Source: Gordonia sp. UBA5067
GTDB lineage: Bacteria > Actinomycetota > Actinomycetes > Mycobacteriales > Mycobacteriaceae
Direction: 5' to 3'
DNA: 18,096 bases
Assembly: GCF_002414845.1 (NCBI RefSeq)
Contig: NZ_DIAX01000069.1
Coordinates: forward strand, 1-18,096
Both the position numbers and the translations under genes were made by a program. The notes under the pieces are model-generated. The model had not been told where the DNA came from. It saw only the letters and a program-made list of their open reading frames with translations, and did no database searches. This document shows positions 1-5,437 of the stretch, one piece after another (within the stretch, counting starts at the first letter, position 1; each line of letters starts with the position of its first letter).

Positions 1-3
1 TTG

Positions 4-76
4 CTCCCCCAACTGGACTCGAACCAGTAACCGTTCGATTAACAGTCGAATGCTCTGCCAATTGAGCTATGGGGGA
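4..76 (-). tRNA. tRNA-Asn (anticodon GTT)
   Basis: The minus strand folds as a standard 73-nt tRNA. The 7-bp acceptor stem pairs TCCCCCA (70-76) with TGGGGGA (5-11), followed by a G discriminator at position 4. The T-arm reads GGTTCGAGTCC. The anticodon GTT lies at 41-43, exactly nucleotides 34-36 of the tRNA, so it decodes AAC/AAU as asparagine. The 3' CCA is not encoded (CAA follows), which is common in actinobacteria and implies addition by CCA transferase. No intron or mismatch was seen. Confidence 0.97.
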
Positions 77-107
77 ATGGCGTTCGGCTCAGGTGAGCCG
101 GATGTTG

Positions 108-136
108 ACTCTAGCGCATGGCCTGACCGGGGACAA
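108..136 (-). promoter_or_regulatory. Probable promoter of tRNA-Asn
   Basis: On the minus strand a -35-like TTGTCC (131-136) is separated by exactly 17 nt from TAGAGT (108-113), which fits the actinobacterial -10 pattern TANNNT. Transcription would start near position 100, leaving a leader of about 24 nt before the tRNA. That leader contains a small hairpin, CGGCTC (85-90) and GAGCCG (95-100), possibly used in 5' processing. The assignment rests on motif and spacing only. Confidence 0.6.
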
Positions 137-145
137 AACCGCTGT

Positions 146-832
146 TCAGCGGCTTGGCTCCGCATCCCAAATACCGGTGGCCGTTAGCCGGGCGGCCAAG
201 CGCCGTGCCCCGTCGTCGAACTGTCGGCGGACCTGATCGGTGATGGCCGTGCGATCGCCGGCCCGGTAGCCCTCGATCAGTTTGGCGTGGCTGTCGACGG
301 CGACGGAGCCCCAAGCGGGGTCGGCGGCATAGAGGCGGTGCGGTGTGTAGTGGGTCGCGTTCAGCAGGAACCAGGCAAGCTTCCCGCTGCCCGCGATCCG
401 ATTGTGGGTCCGGTGGAAGTCGAACTCCGCGTCGACGATCTCGTCCACGTCGCCGGCCGCGACGGCCCGCCGGAGTCGTTCGTTGCACGCAGCAAGGGCG
501 GCGAGGTCCTCGTCGGTGATCGCTGCGGCGATGCGCAGGGAGATCTTGACCGCGATCTGACTCTGGAGCCAGAAGATGTCCTCGACGTCGGTCCGACTGA
601 GGTCGGCGACGACGTACCCGCGGTGCGGGGCGAGGTTCACCATTCCCTCGCCCCGCAGCGTCAACAGCGCTTCGCGCACCGGGGTTACGCTGACGCCGAG
701 CTCGGCGGCAGTCTCATCCATCCGGATGAAGTCGCCCGGGCGGAAGTCGCCGGTCATGATCCGGTGTCGGATCGCAGAAGCGACCTCCTCGGACAGTTGG
801 GGCCGCCGGCGGAGCCGGCTCGGAGTCGACAT
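146..832 (-). CDS. GntR-family regulator, FCD (FadR-type) subfamily
   Basis: This 228-residue protein is a DNA-binding repressor or activator that probably senses an acyl-CoA or carboxylate ligand. The N-terminal winged helix (about residues 12-78) has the typical GntR stretch SVTPVREALLTL and the wing HRGYVV. An all-helical FCD domain (about 83-215) follows. Family FCD domains usually bind a metal through Asp/His/His/His. Here the equivalents appear to be E136, H140, H182 and Q204, so the site may be weakened. The ATG lies 2 nt after the stop of the upstream acyl-CoA dehydrogenase gene, so the two are almost certainly co-transcribed and translationally coupled. The likely target is the palindrome at 2004-2021 in front of that operon, giving autoregulation; this is inferred from position. 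The length is normal for the family and the specific ligand cannot be told from sequence. Confidence 0.92.
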   Translation of the reverse strand: MSTPSRLRRRPQLSEEVASAIRHRIMTGDFRPGDFIRMDETAAELGVSVTPVREALLTLRGEGMVNLAPHRGYVVADLSRTDVEDIFWLQSQIAVKISLRIAAAITDEDLAALAACNERLRRAVAAGDVDEIVDAEFDFHRTHNRIAGSGKLAWFLLNATHYTPHRLYAADPAWGSVAVDSHAKLIEGYRAGDRTAITDQVRRQFDDGARRLAARLTATGIWDAEPSR

Positions 833-834
833 GG

Positions 835-1968
835 CTACAGACCGTAGGTCTTCCCGATGATGTCCCGCTGGATTTCATTGGTGCCGCCGTAGACGGTGGA
901 GATGATTGCGCTGCGCATCAGCATCTCGGCGTCAAACTCCTTGGTGTAGCCGTAGCCGCCCATCATCTGCATGCCGTCGATGGTCATCGCCTTGGAGACC
1001 TCGGTGGACTTCAGCTTCACCATCGACGCTTCGCGCGGGAACATCTGGGTCGGGTTGGCGTCGGCCTTTGCCGCCAAGCTGTACACGAGTAGTTTGGTGC
1101 ATTCGATTTCCGTGGCATGGTCGGCCATGCGGTGGCGCAGTGCCTGGAACGTGCCGACCGGACGGCCGAACTGTTTGCGCTCGGTGATGAACTTGAGCGT
1201 GTCGTCGAACGAGCGCTCGGCCAGGCCGAGTTGCATCGCACCAAGGATCAGGCGCTCGGTGTTCAGGCCGGCCATCAGCTGCCACCAGCCCTGGTTGACC
1301 TGGCCGACGACGTATTCGTCGGGGATGAAGCAGTCGGTGAAGTACAGGTCGTTCTGTTCCCGCCCGCCCAGCGTCTCGATCGGCACGATCTTCAGGCCGC
1401 TGGTGCCGGCCGGGACGTGGAACTGGGTAATGCCCTCGTGCTTCTTATCGGTCCGCTCGGTTCGGGCGATCAGCAGGATCGACGAGGCGATCGCCGCGTT
1501 CGAGATCCAGGTCTTCTGACCGTTGATCAGCCAGCCGCCGTCGACCTTCTCGGCCTTGCACGACACGTTGGCCACGTCGGAGCCGGCTTCGGGCTCACTC
1601 ATCGCGATCGCCAGCGAGTCGCCGGCGACGACGTTGGCGAGGACCTCTTTCTTGAGTTCCTCGGAGGCGAACTTCTCGTAGGCGGCCGCGGTGATGAAGG
1701 TCGGGCCGACGCCGCCCACCGGGGCCATGCCGCGCAGTGCCTCTTCGAGGAGGATGCACAGTTCGACGTTGCCCGCGCCGGCACCGCCGTACTCTTCGCC
1801 GACGATGATCCCGGCCCAGCCGAGCTCGGCCATCTTCCGGTACAGCTCCTCGCTGTGCGGCCCGTCGGCGGTGTGTTTGGCGCGTTGCTCGCGGGTGCCG
1901 ACTTCACGGGCACAGAAGTCGCGCACCGCCTGCGCGAAGGCGTGCTGTTCGGGGGTGAATTCCAGCAT
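835..1968 (-). CDS. Acyl-CoA dehydrogenase (FadE type)
   Basis: This FAD-dependent enzyme makes the 2,3-double bond in an acyl-CoA, the first step of beta-oxidation or of branched-chain acyl-CoA breakdown. The 377-residue protein has the full family layout: N-terminal helical domain (about 1-115), beta domain with the SEPEAGSD signature (124-131) and WISN (154-157), and C-terminal helical domain ending YGGTNEIQRDIIGKTYGL. The position of the medium-chain enzyme's catalytic Glu is a glycine (G361), while a Glu occurs at E239 in NTERLIL. That is the arrangement of isovaleryl-CoA and long-chain acyl-CoA dehydrogenases, so a branched or long substrate is plausible. The ATG at 1968 is preceded by AAAGG at good spacing. 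It is first in an operon with the GntR gene. The exact FadE number cannot be assigned. Confidence 0.95.
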   Translation of the reverse strand: MLEFTPEQHAFAQAVRDFCAREVGTREQRAKHTADGPHSEELYRKMAELGWAGIIVGEEYGGAGAGNVELCILLEEALRGMAPVGGVGPTFITAAAYEKFASEELKKEVLANVVAGDSLAIAMSEPEAGSDVANVSCKAEKVDGGWLINGQKTWISNAAIASSILLIARTERTDKKHEGITQFHVPAGTSGLKIVPIETLGGREQNDLYFTDCFIPDEYVVGQVNQGWWQLMAGLNTERLILGAMQLGLAERSFDDTLKFITERKQFGRPVGTFQALRHRMADHATEIECTKLLVYSLAAKADANPTQMFPREASMVKLKSTEVSKAMTIDGMQMMGGYGYTKEFDAEMLMRSAIISTVYGGTNEIQRDIIGKTYGL

Positions 1969-2003
1969 AGGGAGGACCTTTCGTCGTGAACCTTGCTTCT
2001 TTC

Positions 2004-2021
2004 TATCACATATATGTGATA
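2004..2021. promoter_or_regulatory. Perfect 18-bp palindrome, candidate operator
   Basis: TATCACATATATGTGATA is a perfect inverted repeat in the divergent gap between the acyl-CoA dehydrogenase start (1968) and the Mce-associated gene start (2061). AT-rich perfect symmetry in otherwise GC-rich DNA is typical of an operator for a dimeric repressor. It lies 35 nt upstream of the acyl-CoA dehydrogenase start and about 25 nt upstream of the rightward -10 candidate TACCCT (2047-2052), so it could act on both directions. The FCD regulator encoded downstream in the same operon is the best candidate ligand (inference). Confidence 0.7.
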
Positions 2022-2046
2022 CTTAGGGAGGTGGTTGGGCGTCGCC

Positions 2047-2052
2047 TACCCT
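2047..2052 (+). promoter_or_regulatory. Candidate -10 element, possible leaderless start
   Basis: TACCCT matches TANNNT and ends 8 nt before the ATG at 2061. A transcript beginning 7-9 nt downstream would have essentially no leader. A GGGGAG stretch (2053-2058) sits only 2 nt from the ATG, too near for an ordinary ribosome binding site, which supports leaderless initiation. No convincing -35 was seen. Confidence 0.4.
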
Positions 2053-2060
2053 GGGGAGCC

Positions 2061-2810
2061 ATGAAACGCACCACCGGAGCCACGCCATCGGCCGACAACG
2101 CCGACGAACCATTGGTGGGCGACGTTGACGGCGACGATCACGAGTCGCCGCTCGCGGGCAAGTCGTTCTTGGACGCGAACCGCAAGAATCGTGAGCGGGC
2201 AAAGACGCAGGCCGCGCAGGAAGCCCAGCGCAAGGCCGGCCGCACGCCCGGCAAGGTCGCGACTGCGCCGCGTTCCATCGCCGGCCCGCTGACTCGGCGA
2301 TGGGGGGCCGGGCGGGTGATCGCGGTGCTGATCGCCCTGTGTGCGGTACTGGCCGCGAGCACTGCCGGGCTGGCCGTCAGAGACGCGATGTCGTCGCGTG
2401 CGGCCGCGCAATCGGACCCGCAATCCGGCCACGGGCAGGACGCCATGACCACCGCGCGCAAGTATGTCGCGTCGGTGATGACCTACAACGTCAACGACTA
2501 CGCCGACCTCGACCGGCGGATCCGTGACGTGTCGACCACGGACTTCGCCGAGAGGTTCATCGAGTCGTCGGCAGCCGCACGCAAGGGAAACGCCGCCGCC
2601 GATGCGTCGTCGAAGGCGACCGCCCCGAATGCCGGGATCATCTCGTTGACGGCCGATCGGGCCCAAGTCCTGGTGACGCTGGACCAGACGATCACCGCGC
2701 CGGAGATCGCCGCCGAACTCCCCGATGGCCACCTGTACCAGTCACGGGTGCAGGTCACAATGGTGCGCGACGGGGATCGATGGCTGCTCGACGACCTCCA
2801 GGTCGTCTGA
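2061..2810 (+). CDS. Mce-associated membrane protein
   Basis: The 249-residue protein has a charged, disordered cytoplasmic N-terminus (1-80, rich in Asp, Arg and Lys), one membrane segment (about 84-107, VIAVLIALCAVLAAS) and an extracytoplasmic domain (125-249). That domain resembles the NTF2-like fold of Mce-associated (Mas/Mam) proteins, with the helix ARKYVASVMTYN and the closing pattern VQVTMVRDGDRWLLDDLQVV. Such proteins stabilise or assist Mce lipid importers in mycolate-bearing bacteria, but no mce or yrbE gene lies in this window, so its partner is elsewhere. An in-frame start at 1986 was rejected because it would place the operator palindrome inside the gene and add an atypical N-terminus. 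It is divergent from the acyl-CoA dehydrogenase operon and precedes lipid activation genes. Family call is moderately firm; the precise role is unknown. Confidence 0.75.
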   Translation: MKRTTGATPSADNADEPLVGDVDGDDHESPLAGKSFLDANRKNRERAKTQAAQEAQRKAGRTPGKVATAPRSIAGPLTRRWGAGRVIAVLIALCAVLAASTAGLAVRDAMSSRAAAQSDPQSGHGQDAMTTARKYVASVMTYNVNDYADLDRRIRDVSTTDFAERFIESSAAARKGNAAADASSKATAPNAGIISLTADRAQVLVTLDQTITAPEIAAELPDGHLYQSRVQVTMVRDGDRWLLDDLQVV

Positions 2811-2820
2811 CGCCACCGGC

Positions 2821-2852
2821 CGACGAGCAGAGTGACCGATGAGCAGAGTGGC
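2821..2852 (+). repeat. Two-copy 16-bp tandem repeat
   Basis: Two adjacent 16-bp units (2821-2836 and 2837-2852), each containing GAGCAGAGTG, differ at two positions. They occupy the 71-bp gap between the Mce-associated gene and the crotonase-fold gene, upstream of the candidate -10 at 2869. They may be a regulatory duplication or simple slippage. Confidence 0.5.
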
Positions 2853-2868
2853 CGAGACGGCGCTGTGC

Positions 2869-2874
2869 TAGAAA
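2869..2874 (+). promoter_or_regulatory. Candidate -10 element before a GTG start
   Basis: TAGAAA ends 7 nt before the GTG at 2882. It departs from TANNNT only at the last base. The purine run GGGAG (2876-2880) is separated from the GTG by a single base, too near for normal Shine-Dalgarno pairing, so a leaderless GTG transcript is a reasonable reading. Confidence 0.3.
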
Positions 2875-2881
2875 CGGGAGC

Positions 2882-3673
2882 GTGACCGACTCCGATGCGC
2901 TGCTCGCGACCGTCGACGGCCCCGTCGCCCGACTGACGATCAACCGTCCAGAGCGGATGAACGCGCTCAACGGCGACGTCTCGCTGGCGATACGTGCCGT
3001 CCTCGATGATTGGGCGCACCGCGACGACCTGCGAGTTGTCGTGCTGACCGGAGCCGGCGGCAGCTTCTCGACGGGCGCCGACATCACTGACATCGCGACG
3101 CACGCTGGTGGAGGCGAATCAGCGGTCGACGAGGCGGACGCGATCAGCATCATCTCCAACGGCTCGGATCTGGCGCGCTCCGTGCGCGCGATCCCGGTGC
3201 CGGTCATCGCGGCCGTCGACGGCGCGGCCGTCGGTGTCGGTGCCTCTTTGGCCCTCGGCGCCGACCTCGTCTATGCCACGAGTCGCGCCTACTTCCTGTT
3301 TCCGTTTGTGACCATCGGCCTCATGCCCGACGGTGGGGCGAGCATGCTGGTCGCCGCATCGATCGGGCGCGCGCGGGCCAATGCGCTGCTGATGCTGGGT
3401 GAGAAGTTCCGGGCCTCAACGGCTTTCGACGCCGGCCTGATCACCGAGGTGCTCGACGATGAGCCGGCGTTGCGCGCCCGCGTCGACGAGGTGGTCGCGC
3501 AACTGGTCGCCAAGTCGTCGGCGGCGCTGCGCACGACCAAGGCGGCGTCGGATGCGATCACCATGGCGGCGTTCGAAACCGCGCTCGCCGAGGAAATGGC
3601 CGGGCAGACCCGATTGCTGCAGTCGCCGGAGTTCCAGCAGACCCTGGCCGCGTTCACCAAGCACCACCGCTAG
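2882..3673 (+). CDS. Crotonase-fold enzyme, probable enoyl-CoA isomerase (annotated type: enoyl-CoA hydratase/isomerase)
   Basis: The 263-residue protein has the crotonase fold: NRPERMNALN (21-30), oxyanion-hole segment SFSTGAD (61-67), and the second oxyanion helix around GAAVGVGASLALGADLVYA. Rat enoyl-CoA hydratase uses two catalytic glutamates (E144 and E164). The aligned residues here are S122 and F142, so ordinary hydration is unlikely. An aspartate, D150 in GLMPDGG, sits where PaaG-type isomerases and dienoyl-CoA isomerase carry their catalytic Asp. I therefore favour double-bond isomerisation of an unsaturated acyl-CoA (inference by mental alignment). The GTG start gives the usual N-terminus. 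The FadD5-like ligase follows 43 nt downstream, so activation and isomerisation of the same lipid class is plausible. Confidence 0.9.
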   Translation: MTDSDALLATVDGPVARLTINRPERMNALNGDVSLAIRAVLDDWAHRDDLRVVVLTGAGGSFSTGADITDIATHAGGGESAVDEADAISIISNGSDLARSVRAIPVPVIAAVDGAAVGVGASLALGADLVYATSRAYFLFPFVTIGLMPDGGASMLVAASIGRARANALLMLGEKFRASTAFDAGLITEVLDDEPALRARVDEVVAQLVAKSSAALRTTKAASDAITMAAFETALAEEMAGQTRLLQSPEFQQTLAAFTKHHR

Positions 3674-3705
3674 TCGTCGTATCGAGGCATTGCCCACGCG
3701 TAGTC

Positions 3706-3710
3706 AGGAG
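3706..3710 (+). promoter_or_regulatory. Ribosome binding site fixing the fadD start
   Basis: AGGAG sits 6 nt before the ATG at 3717. The open frame continues about 260 nt further upstream, overlapping the preceding gene. This site and the match to FadD5 N-termini fix the start at 3717. Confidence 0.8.
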
Positions 3711-3716
3711 CCCCCG

Positions 3717-5312
3717 ATGTCCAGTGTCCCGCCCACGACCGATCCGGCGACCGAGCCGCTGAGGTCCCGCCGCAACCACTGGAACAACCAGGTTCGGCGG
3801 CACGCGCTGATGAAGCCCGGCGCGCCTGCCCTGAGATTCCAGGGCGCCGAGACGTCGTGGCGCGGCCTCGAGGAACGGACGCGCGCGTTTGCCGCCGCGC
3901 TACACCGACGGGGAGTGCGCTTCGGCGACCGCGTGATGGTGCTCATGCTCAACCGGACCGAGTACGTCGAAGTGGTCCTCGGGGCCAACCTCATCGGCGC
4001 GATCGCCGTGCCGGTCAACTTCCGGATGGCGCCGGCCGAAGTGGGGTTCCTCGTCGCCGACAGCGGGTGCCGATGGGTCGTTACCGAAACGGCGTTGGCC
4101 CCACTCGCCGATGCCGTGGCCGCGGCTACGGGCTCGATCGAGCAGATCGTCACCGTCGGCGAAGCGGGTCAGGGGCACCTGGCCTACGAGGACCTGATGG
4201 TTGAGGACTCATCGGATCTGCCGGCGATCGATGTGCCCGAAGAGGCCGTGGCCCTCATCATGTACACCTCGGGCACCACGGGGAAGCCCAAGGGGGCGAT
4301 GCTGACGCACCAGAACCTGCAGGCGCAGGCGATGACCTGTCTGGATGCGCTCGGGACCCGCCCCGACGACGTGGGCTCATGCGTGGCCCCGATGTTCCAC
4401 ATCGCCGCCCTGGGCGCCATGACGCCGTTGCTGTACGTCGGCGCCCTGTCGGTGATCCATCCGCTCGGAGCGTTCGACCCGAACGAGCTGCTCGACACGC
4501 TGGCGGCCGAGGGCACCACCTCGATCTTCCTGGTGCCGGCACAGTGGCAGGCCGTGTGCGCGGCGCAGGCGGCCGAGCCGCGCGACCTCAACCTCCGGGT
4601 GATCAGCTGGGGGGCCGCACCGGCATCGGACACGGTGCTCACCGCGATGGGCGCGACCTTCCCCGATGCGCTCAACGTCGCCGTGTTCGGGCAGACGGAG
4701 ATGTCGCCGATCACGTGCGTCTTGGAAGGCGAATACGCGCTGCGCAAGCTGGGGTCGGTCGGACGGGTCGTGCCGTCGGTGACGGCGCGGATTGTCGACC
4801 CGCTCGGCGAGGACGTCCCCGACGGGGAGGTCGGCGAAATCGTCTATCGCGGGCCGCAGCTAATGGCCGGCTACTGGCAGAACCCGAGGGGAACCGCCGA
4901 CGCCTTCGCGGGCGGCTGGTTCCACTCCGGTGACCTGGTGCGGCGCGACGAGGACGGGTTCATCTACGTCGTCGACCGGGCCAAGGACATGATCATCTCG
5001 GGCGGCGAGAACATCTACTGCGCCGAAGTCGAGAACGTCCTGTTCGCCCACCCCCGTATCGCGGAGGCGGCCATCATCGGGCGCGCCGACGACAAGTGGG
5101 GCGAGGTACCGGTCGCTGTCGTCGTCGTCGTCGATGGTGGTGACCTGACACTGGCCGAACTCGAGCCGTACCTGAATGAGAACCTTGCGCGATACAAGCA
5201 TCCGAAGGACCTTGTCATCGTCGGCGAACTGCCGCGAAACGCGGGCGGCAAAGTCGTGAAACCGTCGTTGCGCAGCGAATACGGAAGTAAGGATGTGGGG
5301 CTGCGCGACTGA
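3717..5312 (+). CDS. fadD5: Fatty-acyl-CoA ligase, FadD5-like
   Basis: An ATP-dependent ligase that converts a free fatty acid or related carboxylate to its CoA thioester through an acyl-adenylate. The 531-residue protein carries every ANL-superfamily motif: P-loop YTSGTTGKPKG (183-193), FGQTEMSP (324-331), GWFHSGDL (400-407), the hinge region D420-R421 followed by KDMIISGGENIY, and the catalytic lysine K512 in GGKVVK. The N-terminal pattern (RRNHWNNQVRRHALMKPGAPALRF, split as RRNHWNNQVRRH and ALMKPGAPALRF) and long stretches such as FLVPAQWQAVC closely match my memory of M. tuberculosis FadD5. In that species fadD5 opens the mce1 locus; here no mce genes follow, though a Mce-associated gene lies 0.9 kb upstream. 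FadD5 has been linked to recycling of mycolic acids, so a cell-envelope lipid substrate is possible. Enzyme class is secure; orthology to fadD5 is likely. Confidence 0.93.
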   Translation: MSSVPPTTDPATEPLRSRRNHWNNQVRRHALMKPGAPALRFQGAETSWRGLEERTRAFAAALHRRGVRFGDRVMVLMLNRTEYVEVVLGANLIGAIAVPVNFRMAPAEVGFLVADSGCRWVVTETALAPLADAVAAATGSIEQIVTVGEAGQGHLAYEDLMVEDSSDLPAIDVPEEAVALIMYTSGTTGKPKGAMLTHQNLQAQAMTCLDALGTRPDDVGSCVAPMFHIAALGAMTPLLYVGALSVIHPLGAFDPNELLDTLAAEGTTSIFLVPAQWQAVCAAQAAEPRDLNLRVISWGAAPASDTVLTAMGATFPDALNVAVFGQTEMSPITCVLEGEYALRKLGSVGRVVPSVTARIVDPLGEDVPDGEVGEIVYRGPQLMAGYWQNPRGTADAFAGGWFHSGDLVRRDEDGFIYVVDRAKDMIISGGENIYCAEVENVLFAHPRIAEAAIIGRADDKWGEVPVAVVVVVDGGDLTLAELEPYLNENLARYKHPKDLVIVGELPRNAGGKVVKPSLRSEYGSKDVGLRD

Positions 5313-5339
5313 GCGCGGAGGCGCGACCCAGGACGAAAC

Positions 5340-5353
5340 TGGAACGTGTTTCA
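5340..5353 (+). promoter_or_regulatory. KstR-like operator
   Basis: TGGAACGTGTTTCA fits the KstR consensus TNNAACNNGTTNNA at every fixed position. KstR is the TetR-family repressor of sterol catabolism in mycolate-bearing actinobacteria. The site is 85 nt upstream of the alcohol dehydrogenase start and overlaps the position expected for the -35 of the TACGCT (5372-5377) -10 candidate, a natural repressor position. A related TetR protein could equally be the ligand. Confidence 0.55.
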
Positions 5354-5357
5354 ATTT

Positions 5358-5407
5358 CCGTGTCAGGTGACTACGCTCACAACCAGAGCGGGAGACCGCT
5401 GACACGG
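5358..5407. repeat. 9-bp inverted repeat with 32-nt spacer
   Basis: CCGTGTCAG (5358-5366) and CTGACACGG (5399-5407) are perfect inverted copies on either side of the candidate -10 TACGCT (5372-5377). They could be two half-sites of a looped operator or the stem of a leader hairpin before the alcohol dehydrogenase gene. A role is inferred from position only. Confidence 0.45.
5372..5377 (+). promoter_or_regulatory. Candidate -10 element of the alcohol dehydrogenase gene
   Basis: TACGCT matches TANNNT. With a 17-nt spacer the -35 would be TTTCAA (5349-5354), inside the KstR-like operator. Transcription from here gives a leader of about 55 nt before the GTG at 5438, with a GAGGAT ribosome binding site near 5426-5431. 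Confidence 0.4.
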
Positions 5408-5437
5408 GTAAGACAACGTCGCGAGTGAGGATGGACT

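Noticed and set aside
1986..2060. Longer N-terminus for the Mce-associated protein starting at 1986
   Set aside because: It would translate the operator palindrome and a promoter-like stretch, adds residues unlike the family, and has no better ribosome site than the ATG at 2061.
5116..5135. Run of GTC trinucleotides in the fadD5-like gene
   Set aside because: Encodes a short valine run in a beta strand; it is ordinary codon-biased coding sequence and not a regulatory repeat.
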